NCBI GenBank assembly: GCA_012295275.1
Contig: CM022675.1
Coordinates: 2,743,197-2,807,196, forward strand
DNA: 64,000 bases
Origin: Chrysomallon squamiferum
Taxonomy: Eukaryota; Mollusca; Gastropoda; Neomphalida; Peltospiridae
Direction: 5' to 3'
Below are positions 19,058 to 33,420 of the stretch, piece by piece (position 1 is the first letter of the stretch; the number at the start of each line of letters is the position of its first letter). The notes under the pieces are model-generated. The model ran no database searches. It was not told where the DNA came from and saw only the letters and a program-made list of their open reading frames with translations. The translations under genes and the position numbers were made by a program.

Positions 19058-20940
19058 TGGCGCTTGCGATGTATAAAATTATGCAATGTGTAGAAAATTT
19101 CAGTAAATGTGTAAAATTTTGTTTCAGCAGACTAAGCCATTTTACCTGAACAAATACATGCGTGTGTTACTACGCGATTATGTAATACGATATTAACATA
19201 ATACTTAGTTCTAATGGATAGCTTGACCCCTAAAACCTAGGTACAGAGACAAAAATCACCTTCCTATGATGAACAGGTAGGGAGTTGTGGTCATTTATAT
19301 GTAATGGCGGCCATCTTGGATGCCATTTTGAATTTCTCAAATTGCTCAAGAGTGACGATATCACATCAAACAGTTTCTGAAAACAGAGACTCCTGGCTAC
19401 CTAAATGAACAGTAAAAAAAAAAACTGAATACGACAACGCAGGGTTAACCCTCTCTGCTCCCGAACTAGCGAGGACAGACGTAGTTGTTGAAGTTTAGTG
19501 TAATAAACTGTATACTACACCCCACACAGATCCGCTCCTGAAATATCAGAACATGAAAAAAAAAAAAAGCGTTTAGGTCTAGCTTATAACAAAATCTGAT
19601 CCCAAATCAGTTCGTGAAATACTAGAAGATAAAGAAGAAAAAGCTACTAAAGCAGCCTGAAGCTGTTCAAGTTTAGTTTACATGAAAATGTTTTGTGTTT
19701 GTGAATTTACTGAATCGCCGGCCTGTGTCTAATTATAACAGCGTGTCACGCGAGTTTAAAGAGATGATCTAATGACAGTGGATGAATTCTAAACAGGATG
19801 CTGTGACACAAGCACAGATTAAATGTGAGACAGATCAAAGGTGATTTTGTTTCCCTCGAAGGGAGATAATTGTAGGTTTTATTCAAAAACCAAGGAATTA
19901 TTGTTAAAACGAATTGTTAAATCAGGTCACTCTATCTACCACGTCTGTCTATGTGTCTGTGTCTTTGTGTCTGTGTCTGTGTGTCTGTGTCTTTGTGTCT
20001 GTGTCTGTGTGTCTGTGTCTTTGTGTATTTGTGTATTTGTGTCTGTGTCTCTGTTTCTGTGTGTCTGTGTCTCTGTGTGTCTGTGTGTATGTGTGTCTGC
20101 GTCTGTGTGTCTGTGTCTGTGTCTATGTGTCTGTCTTTTTGTGTCTGTGTATGTGTGTCTGTGTATATATGTATACTTGTGTCTGAGTGCATCTCTGTGT
20201 ATCTGTGATTGTCTGTCTGGTTGTCTGTGTGTCTGTGATTGTCCTTCTGGTTGTCTGTGATTGTCTGTCTGGTTGTCTGTTTGTCTGTTTCTGACCCATT
20301 GTATGTTTTTTCTTCTCTCTCAGGCTCTGTTTGTCTGTACGTGTCTCCATTTAAACAGATTTATCTTCTAGGAAACGTGATTCAACAGACATATATAAAA
20401 TATTAACTGAAAAATATAAAAATAAAATAAAATAAAATAAGAAAGAAAGAAAGAAGAGAAACAAGTTTTATACACGCCTTGTAAACAAGTTGTACAGACA
20501 GCCGCTGTTTGATATAAAATCTGTTACTTGCACAAATCACGTGACATATTCTCAACTAGCACTGACAGGGTTTGATCGTTAGACTGACGACAGGCGAGTA
20601 TTTTTCACTGGCGGTGTGTCAGGCGTGGACGACAGTCTGTTGCAGCCGATATCTGAAGCAGTAATTTAGCTGTGATGTCTTTACTTGTTATACACAGCAA
20701 AATCTTTCACCGGGCAGGTTTCACACAATGTTCCACTTGAGTGATTTTTTCTATTTATAAATCAAGTATGCCACTGATTAAGAAAAAAAAAAAAACCAGA
20801 AGAAAAAAGAAGTTGACAGTCTATGTTTTCGCGCCAATGGATTTTCTCACAGACTGAAAATAACAAGAAAGAAAAAAGGAAAAGAAACGACCCACTGCTG
20901 TGTAGTCGATGTTTTGTGCTCAGCTTTGAGATACGACTGG
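18451..20940. other. Intergenic sequence between the inverted repeat and ZP gene A
   Basis: ATT run (18967-19053), a GTCTGTGT array (19945-20290), and a unique block at 19200-19700 containing GGCGGCCATCTTGGAT, which looks like a mobile-element fragment. A unique block at 20560-20720 has no clear exon. No gene supported. Confidence 0.5.
19945..20290. repeat. GTCTGTGTCT-type simple repeat
   Basis: Imperfect TGTGTCTGTGTC units. The Val/Cys/Leu or Thr/His frames are repeat translations. Confidence 0.95.
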
Positions 20941-20995
20941 GGTCTTCTTCGTGTCTTCGTACACTGTCAGATAAAGTACGTAGAAAACTGAGGAG
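20940..20995 (+). other. Possible 5' UTR exon end for ZP gene A
   Basis: Non-repetitive sequence ends ACTGAGGAG and is followed by GTAAAT (donor at 20996). The matching acceptor TTCTCGTTCCAG ends at 21825, 24 bases before the gene A ATG. The pairing is inferred from motifs only. Confidence 0.35.
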
Positions 20996-21330
20996 GTAAA
21001 TAATTACTGTTTTATATATATATATATATATTTTATAAACGTTTCTGTTTTAAACATCTGAATTCCTGTTGCTAAAGATGTCAGTGAGTAAAAATAATGT
21101 AATGTAAAATATATCTATCTATATCTCTGTGTCTAGCTATATCTGTCTATCTATCTATCTATCTATCTATCTATCATCTATCGATTTTTTGCTTTCATTT
21201 TTAATAGTTCTTTTCTGCCGTAAAATAAATAGAATTCAATAGCGTTATGTATTAGATGTTTTAGTAGCACCATACATTAGTAAATAAATAAATACAAATG
21301 TAATAAACTTCCATGATTATGTCAAAGACA

Positions 21331-21560
21331 GTGGCGGACCTACAGTTTTGGAGCCCTAAGAACTGAATTGTTATAGCGACCCTTCGCAAGCAGCTATGAT
21401 ATCTGGGTATCTACTCTTATGTTCTATGTCAGTGTCTCATGACAGGTTTTAAAACTGGACACAGATCTCAGATTTTGATTATAATTTTGATTACGGGATT
21501 AGGTTCACTGAAAATTAGGCTTCATTATTTTCATGAATGATCCCTTCTGGTGAAAGGAGT
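21331..21560. mobile_element. Dispersed repeat fragment, copy 1 (related to 56587-56770)
   Basis: Begins near CAGTGGCGGACCTA, which resembles terminal inverted repeats of hAT-type DNA transposons. Its 3' 150 bases (TATCTACTCTTAT, GTCAGTGTC, CATGACAG, TTTTAAA, ATCTCAGA, GGCTTCATTA) recur with divergence at 56587-56770 in the same orientation. No transposase is encoded. Confidence 0.45.
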
Positions 21561-21849
21561 GAAGAAAGAAACACAAAATAAAGGAAGATAAGAAAACATT
21601 TTCAAACATTATACTAACCGCGACTGCATCAATAAATCAGTTTTAAATTATACGAGATGATTTCTTATTTTCTACAACAGAACTGAGATAGGCTATATTC
21701 AAAGCATCTTCACCTTCAGTATCTAGGTACAGCGTTTTCCAGAAAAACCATGCTCTGGCATGATTTGTGTATTTACTTCATGTCAATTTAGCTATTTACT
21801 ATTTTATGTTTGTTTCTCGTTCCAGGTTTCTGCTAGAATAGAAAAAATA

Positions 21850-21928
21850 ATGAAAGTCTGGGTTATAATAATTAGTTTCATCTATGTTCAAGGTAAAGTG
21901 TAATAGTAATCATAATAAATTGTAAGTG

Positions 21929-21963
<35 letters not shown>

Positions 21964-22638
21964 GTGTGTGTATATATATATGTGTATGTATGTTTATATA
22001 TATGTATGTATGTGTGTGTGTGTCTGTATATATATATGTGTGTGTGTGTATGTATATATATATATACACATATGTATATATACACACACACAACACACAC
22101 ACTTACAATGTATTATGACTACATATATGATTGTGAACACAGGCGGTGATTATTTTGACTGCAGAAGAGACGGACAGAACTGTGCTAATAGTAAAGTTTG
22201 TCTGGAGTCTGATGTCAACGCCGGCTACTGCGACTGCGGTGAAACAACATACACCGGCTACAACTGCGGCCTGGTTGATGGTAAAACATTATTCTATTTT
22301 TTTCTTTGTTTCTTTGCTTGTATCTAGTTATATGTGTATATGTGGATAGATATGTAGATACCTAGATGTCGATGTGTTCCTGAAAACGTGTATTTTATTT
22401 ATTTATATATGCTATCTCTATGTTTTTACATATGAGTGTGTATGGTTATGCGTGTGTCTATGCATAGTCTGTGTGAGAGTGTGTGTGTGTGTGTGTGTGT
22501 GTGCGTGTGTGTAAATTTGTGTTTGTGAGATTGTGTATGTGTATGTATGTACATTTATCAGTTTGTGCGTATGTCTGTGTGTTTGTGAATGTGCGCACAA
22601 TCTGTTTGTATGTGTGCATTTGTGTGTTTATGTGTATA

Positions 22639-22679
<41 letters not shown>

Positions 22680-25600
22680 ATTTACGTAAATTATACTTAC
22701 AGCTGCTAGAGACTCAGGTCCTTGCACAGATTTGAACAACTACTGCGGCACTGATGGCGGAGTATGCTACAACAACAGCGGCCTCGCTGCATGTTACTGT
22801 CCCGAGGATTCGTACGGTGATCATTGCGAGATTCCTCGCTGTGAGTTGTAACTGAGTTAATTAAACTGTTTTCTGTTAGTTTAAACTGTACTTTCAAACA
22901 GATAACTGAGTTAATTAAACTGTTTTCTATTAGTTTAAACTGTACTTTCAAACAGATAACTGAGTTAATTAAACTGTTTTCTCTTGGTGTTAGTTTAAAC
23001 TGTACTTTCAAACAGATAACTGAGTTAATTAAACTGTTTTCTCTTGGTGTTAGTTTAAACTGTACTTTCAAACAGATAACTGAGTTAATTAAACTCTGTT
23101 CTATTAGTTTAAAATGTACTTTCAAACAGATAGCTGAGTTAATTAAACTGTTTTCTGCTGGCGTTAGTTTAAACTGTACTTTTAAACAGATAACTGAGTT
23201 AATTAAACTGTTTTGTGTTAGCGTTAGTTTAAACTGTACTTTTAAACAGACAACTGAGTTAATTAAACTGTTTTCTCTTAGTGTTAGTTTAAACTGTACT
23301 TTCAAACAGATAACTGAGTTAATTAAACTGTTTTCTGTTAGCGTTAGTTTAAACTGTACTTTCAAACAGATAACTGAGTTAATTAAACTGTTTTCTGTTG
23401 GCGTTAGTTTAAACTGTACTTTTAAACAGATAACTGAGTTAATTAAACTGTTTTCTGTTAGCGTTAGTTTAAACTGTATTTTCAAACAGATAACTGAGTT
23501 AATTAAACTGTTTTCTGTTGGTGTTAGTCTAAACTGTACTTTTAAACAGATAACTGAGTTAATTAAACTGTTTTGTGTTAGCGTTAGTTTAAACTGTACT
23601 TTTAAACAGATAACTGAGTTAATTAAACTGTTTTCTCTTAGTGTTAGTTTAAACTGTACTTTCAAACAGATAACTGAGTTAATTAAACTGTTTTCTGTTA
23701 GCGTTACTTTAAACTGTACTTTCAAACAGATAACTGAGTTAATTAAACTGTTTTCTCTTGGTGTTAGTTTAAACTGTACTTTCAAACAGATAACTGAGTT
23801 AATTAAACTGTTTTCTCTTAGTGTTAGTTTAAACTGTACTTTCAAACAGATAACTGAGTTAATTAAACTCTGTTCTATTAGTTTAAAATGTACTTTCAAA
23901 CAGATAGCTGAGTTAATTAAACTGTTTTCTGCTGGCGTTAGTTTAAACTGTACTTTTAAACAGATAACTGAGTTAATTAAACTGTTTTGTGTTAGCGTTA
24001 GTTTAAACTGTACTTTTAAACAGATAACTGAGTTAATTAAACTGTTTTCTGTTAGCGTTAGTTTAAACTGTACTTTCAAACAGATAACTGAGTTAATTAA
24101 ACTGTTTTCTGTTGGTGTTAGTCTAAACTGTACTTTTAAACAGATAACTGAGTTAATTAAACTGTTTTGTGTTAGCGTTAGTTTAAACTGTACTTTTAAA
24201 CAGACAACTGAGTTAATTAAACTGTTTTCTCTTAGTGTTAGTTTAAACTGTACTTTCAAACAGATAGCTGAGTTAATTAAACTCTTTTCTCGTAGTGTTA
24301 GTTTAAACTGTACTTTCAAACAGATAACTCAGTTAATTAAACTGTTTTCTGTTAGCGTTACTTTAAACTGTACTTTCAAACAGATAACTGAGTTACTGAG
24401 TTAATTAAACTGTACTTTCAAACAGATAACTGAGTTAATTAAACTCTTTTCTCGTAGTGTTAGTTTTAACTGTACTTTCAAACAGATAACTGAGTTAATT
24501 AACTCTTTTCTGTTGTGTTAGTTTAAACTGTACTTTCAAACAGATAACTGAGTTAATTAAACTCTTTTCTCTTAGTTTAAACTGTACTTTCAAACAGATA
24601 ACTGAGTTAATTAAACTCTTTTCTGTTGTGTTAGTATAAACTGTACTTTCAAACAGATAGCTGAGTTAATTAAACTCTTTTCTGTTGGTGTTAGTCTAAA
24701 CTGTACTTTTAAACAGATAGCTGAGTTAATTAAACTGTTTTGTGTTAGCGTTAGTTTAAACTGTACTTTCAAACAGATAACTGAGTTAATTAAACTCTGT
24801 TCTATTAGTTTAAACTGTACTTTCAAACAGATAGCTGAGTTAATTAAACTGTTTTCTGTTAGCGTTAGTTTAAACTGTACTTTTAAACAGATAACTGAGT
24901 TAATTAAACTGTTTTCTGTTAGCGTTAGTTTAAACTGTACTTTCAAACAGAAACTGAGTTAATTAAACTGTTTTCTGTTGTGTTAGTTTAAACTGTACTT
25001 TTAAACAGATAACTGAGTTAATTAAACTGTTTTCTGTTGTGTTAGTTTAAACTGTACTTTCAAACAGATCACTGAGTTAATTAAACTCTGTTCTGTTAGC
25101 GTTAGTTTAAACTGTACTTTCAAACACATAACTGAGTTAATTAAACTGTTTTCTCTTAGCGTTAGTTTAAACTGTACTTTCAAACAGATAACTGAGTTAA
25201 TTAAACTCTTTTCTCTTAGTGTTAGTTCAAACTGTACGTTCAGTTATAGAATTATGTTAATCAAACTACCGTGTTACTATTTGCTTTGTTTAGATGTTTA
25301 TTTGTTTCTACGTGTTAACTGTGTGTTTATGAATTTTATTTCCAGTGAATATATTTGTTTTTAAAAATGTCTTTTTCCTTTTTCTATACATACGTCTATA
25401 TGAGTGCACTTTCATTTGAATTCGAAAACAAAAACTGAGGCCTTATATCTTTACATATTATATGTATGTATGTATGTATGTATGTATGAATGTATGAATG
25501 TATGTATATATTAGGTTACAGTTTGATCGGGCCTTGTTCGTTTCAGACGAAGTTTTCTGTGATGAGACATACATGTTTATTGTAATGAATCCATCTGGAC

Positions 25601-26450
25601 GTTTCAATGGCGACATTTACGTGTCTGGTAAGAAAGACAACTCTAGCTGCGTGTTTACGGCGAGTAATCTGCCCGCAGGAAGACGGGGACTCAGTCTGAA
25701 TGTTAGTGATGCTGACTGCGGCGGATTAATCGTTAATTCGGTTAGACTTTTCCTGCTTTTTTGTCTTTGCTTCTTACTTTTCTTTTTCTCTTTTTTTGTT
25801 TGTTATTGTTGTTGTTTGTTTTCCAGGTTGTGGTGGTATGGATTATAAAATATTAAATTAAATCACTTTCAGTTAATATAATATATCCGGCTTCCATGTT
25901 TATTTAATTTTTTTCTCTGATATCGAAAAAAAAAAAAAAAAAAAATACTGAGGAACTTTGTTTACAACAGTGTTTTAATTTGAATGCTTCATGGAAACTA
26001 TAAACTATGAAACTTCGACGGAACTGATGTAATATTTTGTTTTATCAGGCTGCAAACAAATCTCGCGACGTTATCGTTCAGTACAACAAACAATACTTGA
26101 CCAGCGTCGACAGCAGAGTCACCGTCACGTGTGGCGAAGGAACCAACAGCATCGACATCAGCAGAGGATTTTCCACAAGCGAGTAAGTAACAAACAAACA
26201 AATAACAGTTTTATTACGTAACTATTTTTGTTATAATAGTACTACTAATAACAGGAAACAAGTAATGTATTATAACATAATTATATTAGCAGTAATTTAA
26301 AACAACACAATGTACATGAAAAAGTATTTCAATAATTTAAAAAAAAAAAACAGAACACGGTGTATGTATATGTAAAATGTGTTTTAGTGATTTAAAACAA
26401 CACGATATACATGAAAAAAAAATGTCTTTCAGTGATTAAAAAAAAAAAAA

Positions 26451-26481
<31 letters not shown>

Positions 26482-27793
26482 CGCGGTGTGTATGAAAAAC
26501 CTATTTCAGTGATTTAAAACATCAGAATATTCACAACACGCCGACCGTCGATTCGTCTGTTGTGACGTTTAACATCAAGTTGAGTGACGGGTCACTGATT
26601 ACCAGCACTGTGTCCTTGCACGAAACACTCACCTTTGAGTTCATAGCTGAAGCAGGTATTACTAAATGAGTGTTTATGTATTATGTATGTATGTATACAT
26701 CAGTATACACATTTACGTATAAGTTTATGTCTCTATATACGTGTACGTATTTGTATATATCTGTTTATGGGTGGGTATACATGCATGTATCCGTTTGTTT
26801 TATGTAAGGTATATGAGCAGTTGTAGACAGATACGTATATAAATATACATTGCTGTGCATGCATGTGCACATATGTTTGTATGTGTGTGTATGTGTGTGT
26901 ATGTGTGTGTGTGTGTGTATGTGTGTGTATGTGCGTGTATGTGCGTGTGTGTTTCGTGACTTACGAGATTAAGATTTACACGTAACTGCCTCAGTGTACG
27001 CGGAATAAACTGCTTTAACTGTCATACGTAACTGTCACAGAATAAACTGTTTTGTCTGTTACACTTAACTGTGACAGTATACGAGGAATAAACTGTTTTA
27101 AGTGTTACACGTAACTGTTACAGAGTACGCGAAATAAACTGCTTTAAGTGTTACACGTAACTGTCACAGAGTACGCGAAATAAACTGTTTTATGTAACGG
27201 TTCACGTAACTGTTACAGTGTGTACGCGAAATAAACTGTTTTAACTGTTACACTTAACTGTCACAGAGTTACGCGGAATAAACTGCTTTAACTGTTACTC
27301 GTAAATGTCAAAGAATAAACTGCGATCGGAACCACTAAATTACACGATAGGGAGGAAAAAGTTATTATACCTGTTATTTGTTACTCTTATAGCGTACAAA
27401 AAATACACTGTTTTAATTGTTACACGTAACTGTTACAGAGTACGCGGAATAAACTGTTTTAACTGTTACACTTAACTGTCACAGAGTACGCGGAATAAAC
27501 TGCTTTAACTGTTACTCGTAAATGTCACAGAATAAACTGTTTTATCTTTTACACGTAACAGTTACACGATAGGAGGAATAAAGTATTATACCTGTTATTT
27601 GTTACTCTTATAGCGTACAAAGAATACACTGTTTTAACTGTTACTAACGGACGATCAGACGAAGATTTGGAATCTGTGAACATCTAACGGACAACAGGAC
27701 GAAGATTTGGAATGTATGTGAACATCATAGACAACAGGTATGTATGTATGTATGTATGTATGTATGTATGTATGTATGTATGCATGTATGTAT

Positions 27794-27827
<34 letters not shown>

Positions 27828-28612
27828 TGTATGTATGCATGAATCTATGTTTGTATGTATGTGTATGTATGTATGTATGTATGTATGTATAAATGTATGT
27901 ATGTTTGTATGTATGTACCTGTTTGTGTGTGTGCGAGCGCGCATGCATCTGTGTGTGGGGTGGGTGGGGGTGGGGGTATGTAGGCATATCGGTTATGTAT
28001 TTGTACATAGATATCGTAAAGGAAATTTCTATACATGATCATTACATAGCTATGACAGGCAGATATAAACATGTTCTTATTTATTTGTCAAAGACTAAAT
28101 AAATGAACAATTTAGATGATTAAAAACGATATTTTATTAAATTAATATAATATTTTATACTTTGTGTTTTTCATGTATATTCATATACAAAATAAAATGA
28201 CGCGGTTATGAACAAAACGTCCTGTGTGTGATCACGTAGAACACTGATTTTGTTGTTTCCTGCAGTTGTCCTTCGTCTGAGCTGGGCAAGCTAATGAAAC
28301 AGAAACCAACCAGAGTAAACAACGTCAGCATCACCTTCAGACTGAAAACGTTCAAGTTCTGGAAAACCGACGTCGTGTCAGTGTCGTGTAACGTCAAACT
28401 GTGTCCTCGTGACAGAGGCGAGTTTTGTGACGCAGTAAGTGTTTGTGTAAAACGTGATTTATTTGTATTTGTCTGTACATGTATATGTGTCTAGGCATGT
28501 GTGTGTTTTATATGTGTGTGTGTATGAAAGTCTATGTTTATAAGTATGTATGTATGTATGTATATGTGTGTTTGTGTATGTTTGTATGTATATGTGTGTA
28601 CCTGTATCCAGA

Positions 28613-28656
<44 letters not shown>

Positions 28657-29630
28657 GGGAATAACTATAAACTAGATATTTGTTTCATTTTCCAAGGAAG
28701 TTTAGTCTGATTATTTCCCCTTATTATTATTTTTTCTTCTTGTATTTTGTTTTTGTTTTTTTTGTTTGTTTGTTTGTTTGTTTGTTTGTTTGTTTGTTTG
28801 TTTGTTTATTTACGTTAATCAGAAAATGTATGCAAATCATCTAGAGGTAAAAAGAAGCTGAATACACGGAACTGAAAGAAGTCAGTAGGTGAGATATTTA
28901 GAGGTAAAAAGAAGCTGAATACACGAAGATGAGTGTTTTTTGCAGGTTAGCTGTGCTGAAGGAGGAGAAGGTTTTGGAAGAAGAAAAAGAACAACTGACA
29001 TTTCTGATGAAACTGTCCTGAAAACGTACACCATCAGTACAACAGAGTCTTTTTCTACACAGAGTAACGTATTTGTATAACTGATCAATACATACACATA
29101 CATACATGCACACATATATACACCATCAGTACAACAGTCCTCTTTTTACTCAGGATAACTTAGATGTGTAACATAGATAACTATATATACACAAACACAC
29201 ACACATAAACATATACCATCAATACAACACACATAAGTACACAAAGTAGTGTTGATGGATGAATGGTATCGTCGTTCGAATACGGTGTGCGGGGGTATCG
29301 TACGTTCCAGTATCTGTAATGCTATAGTTTATTTACTAAATACTGTAGTCTATTTGTGTAAAGCTGTAGTTTGTTTGTGTAGTGATATTGTTTGACTATG
29401 TAATTCTATAAATTACGTTTAACATTTCAGACCTATCTGATGGTTCTAATCTGACATGCGAGCCGGAAATAAACTTAATGGTTCCCATTCTATGTGGCGT
29501 TGCCATGGTGATATTCTTAGTGCTGGTCATATGTGTGATTATCTTGCTATTTCTGAGAAACAAAGACAAAGAAATAAAATCGAGACCAGAGTGTGACAGT
29601 AATAATCACGTGATCAGTGGACGGGGATGA
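21850..29630 (+). CDS. ZP gene A: EGF-EGF-ZP transmembrane protein (one exon apparently broken)
   Basis: Predicted type I membrane protein. Exons are 21850-21892 (signal peptide MKVWVIIISFIYVQG), 22143-22280 and 22703-22840 (two six-cysteine EGF-like domains), 25547-25740 and 26049-26182 (ZP-N, four cysteines including DCGG and VTCGE), 26510-26655 (first ZP-C strands), 28266-28434 (ZP-C second half, CPSSELGKLM), 28946-29063 (furin-like RRKR) and 29431-29630 (about 23-residue transmembrane helix, then a 24-residue tail ending VISGRG). The exon with the ZP-C ESC strand, present in genes B and C, should lie between 26655 and 28266. Only a duplicated, frameshifted fragment ending IIDN-(S) is seen at about 27643-27735. 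Either the locus is damaged or the assembly collapsed there. ZP modules polymerise extracellular proteins; the specific role is unknown. Confidence 0.7.
21923..22100. repeat. GT/TA microsatellite in intron 1 of gene A
   Basis: Mixed GT, TATG and TA repeats. Similar GT and TA runs occur in intron 2 at 22475-22515 and 22640-22672. Confidence 0.95.
22841..25235. repeat. About 60-bp minisatellite filling intron 3 of ZP gene A
   Basis: About 40 units of 'AACTGAGTTAATTAAACTGT' plus TTTCTGTTAGCGTTAG plus TTTAAACTGTACTTTCAAACAGAT. The array begins within 12 bases of the donor of the second EGF exon. The 60-bp period keeps a 537-residue minus-strand frame open (KVQFKLTLRENSLINSVICL units), which I reject as a gene. 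Confidence 0.95.
26280..26515 (+). repeat. Degenerate tandem repeat carrying copies of the exon 6 acceptor
   Basis: Four units of about 60-100 bp each contain a copy of TTTCAGTGATTTAAAAC or a variant (near 26290, 26325, 26382 and 26430). The last one, CTATTTCAG ending at 26509, is the real acceptor of gene A exon 6. Confidence 0.7.
26880..26952. repeat. GTGTAT/GT microsatellite
   Basis: Simple GT-rich run in intron 6 of gene A. Confidence 0.95.
26975..27640. repeat. Minisatellite (about 57-60 bp) in gene A intron 6
   Basis: Units 'ACACGTAACTGTTACAGAGT' plus ACGCGGAATAAACTG plus CTTTAACTGTT repeat irregularly and abut the degenerate ZP-C exon. Confidence 0.9.
27641..27736 (+). pseudogene. 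Degenerate ZP-C exon of gene A
   Basis: Two tandem copies of an about 46-bp fragment start CTAACGGAC and share ACGAAGATTTGGAAT. The second ends ATCATAGACAACAG followed by GTATG, matching the position and phase of the gene B and C exon ends (LIKD-S and IIEN-S). The first copy reads SDEDLESVNI and then TAA. The second has a 2-bp insertion. The 5' half that should carry the ESC cysteine is replaced by the minisatellite at 26975-27640. Confidence 0.55.
27737..27920. repeat. GTAT tetranucleotide repeat
   Basis: TATG units with occasional CATG and TTTG. It starts directly at the donor of the degenerate exon. Confidence 0.95.
28617..28810. repeat. GT and TTTG runs in gene A intron 8
   Basis: GT run at 28617-28653 and (TTTG)n at 28752-28806, followed by a 45-bp direct duplication (GAGGTAAAAAGAAGCTGAAT) at 28845-28925 just before exon 9. 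Confidence 0.9.
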
Positions 29631-29689
29631 AACAGTTTTGTCAGAAAATACTCGCTATGAATGTTATTCGACATGAAAAACTAACTGTG

Positions 29690-29895
29690 GTCCTAATTCT
29701 AAACCTAACCTTAACCCTAACTCTAACCCTAACTCTAACCCTAACCCTAACTCTAACCCTAACTCAAACCTAACGCTAACCCTAACGCTAACCCTAATCC
29801 TAACCCTAAATCTAACCCTAATCCTAGTGCTAACCCTAAACAACCCTAATCCTAACCCTAAATCTAACCATAATCCTAGTGCTAACCCTAAACAG
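29690..29895. repeat. Interstitial telomere-like CCCTAA array
   Basis: Degenerate CCCTAA units (CTAACCCTAACTCTAACCC...) cover about 200 bases starting 60 bases after the gene A stop codon. A shorter patch exists at 2918-2950. The metazoan telomere unit is TTAGGG. Confidence 0.85.
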
Positions 29896-29929
29896 CTCTA
29901 ATCCTGTTTATCCAGACCATCTCTACATC

Positions 29930-30255
29930 CGTGCCTATCTAACTGTACACTATGTAACTGTACACTATGTAACTGTACACTATGTAACTGTACACTTTGT
30001 AACTGTACACTATGTAACTGTACAGTTTGTAACTGGACACTATGTAACTGTACACTTTGTAACTGTACACTATGTAACTACACTTTGTACACTATATAAC
30101 TGTACACTATGTAACTACACTTTGTACACTATATAACTGTACACTTTGTAACTGTACACTATGTAACTGTACACTTTGTAACTGTACACTATGTAACTAC
30201 ACTTTGTATCTGTACACTATATAACTGTACACTTTGTAACTGTACACTATGTGCT
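29930..30255. repeat. About 15/30-bp minisatellite
   Basis: AACTGTACACTATGT and AACTGTACACTTTGT alternate about 20 times. The open frame through it (TVHYVTVHFV) is an artefact. Confidence 0.95.
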
Positions 30256-30259
30256 ACCG

Positions 30260-30425
30260 GTGATAAATATCATTCCAAATGTAAAACGATTTTCATAATA
30301 ACTGTCAGCTGAAAATTTACAATAGAGACGACTAAACAAAACAAAATAAAATAGGAACAGAAAATAAAATTAAACTAGATTTGTTATTGGACTTAAAGGT
30401 ATCTAAAACAAACGATGTATGAGAA
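30260..30425 (+). repeat. Dispersed repeat, first of a direct pair with about 30770-31000
   Basis: ATATCATTCCAAATGTAAAACGATTT and AATAAAATAGGAACAGAAAATAAAA occur here and again at about 30779 and 30925 in the same order and orientation. The second copy also contains a GT-rich insertion. Confidence 0.75.
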
Positions 30426-30439
30426 CAATATAAAATATT

Positions 30440-30472
30440 TGTTGTAACTGTAGAGAGAGACTTTGAGAGAAG

Positions 30473-30510
<38 letters not shown>

Positions 30511-30560
30511 CTGAGAGACTTTGTAACTGAGACTGAGAGAGAGAGACTAAGAGACTTGTA
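30440..30560. repeat. GA-rich microsatellite
   Basis: GAGAGA run with ACTGAGAGA interruptions. Confidence 0.9.
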
Positions 30561-30999
30561 CAGTGTCAAATCGAAGAGAACTGACCAACAAAAACACTTT
30601 GTGTTCTCTACTGATATATAACTGTAAACTTTAAAATAAATAAATAAATAAAAAGAAAAGAAAAGAAAAAGGAAAAAATCCAGGGAATCTGAATGAAAGG
30701 AAACACTGAATGTGATTTATAGAAACATTATTTATTTCACAAAACTGACTTGTAGTTCCCTGCTAAAACCGGCCAGTAAATATCATTCCAAATGTGAAAC
30801 GATTTGTATGTGTGAATGTGTGTGTGTGTTTATGTTTATGTGTGTGTGTGGGTGAGTATATGTTGTATGTGTGAGAAATGTGTTTATGTTGTATGTGAGA
30901 TGTGATGTGTGTAAACAAAAAAAAATAAAATAGGAACAGAAAATAAAATGAAACATGTATTTAGTTTTGATTGTGTTGGACTTAAATGTTGTATCTGAA

Positions 31000-31275
31000 A
31001 ACAAAGTGTCTGCATATGTGAGCTATTTTCATGAACATTGCAGCATACATTAGTACACATGAAAGAGATTTGATGAGCAGATTTTTGTTAAAAAAGTAAT
31101 GGTTCGATTCTTGTAAACACTGAGCAAAGGATCTTTGCAAGGACGTTGTTACTGACGTGCGCACCGAATGAACTGAAAATTAAATCGACACAGCGGCAGC
31201 TGCATGAAATAAATGTCACGACGACGTTGTAAAGCAGCTGGGAAGGCCTTCACTTGTCGACGTAGTGAATTAATC
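31000..31275 (+). repeat. Dispersed 270-bp element with B-box-like motif, copy 1
   Basis: Matches 38570-38830 at high identity in the same orientation. Both copies follow a TATGTTGTATGTGTGAG tract. GGTTCGATTCT at 31101-31111 is close to the RNA polymerase III B box, so a tRNA-derived SINE is possible; an A box is not clear. Confidence 0.65.

Positions 31276-33420
<2,145 letters not shown>

Noticed and set aside
22706-24319. 537-residue minus-strand open frame of repeated KVQFKLTLRENSLINSVICL
   Set aside because: It is the translation of a 60-bp minisatellite inside gene A intron 3; the period is a multiple of three and there is no start context, domain or codon signal.
29879-30136. Frame with repeated TVHYVTVHFV
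   Set aside because: 15-bp minisatellite translation after the gene A stop.
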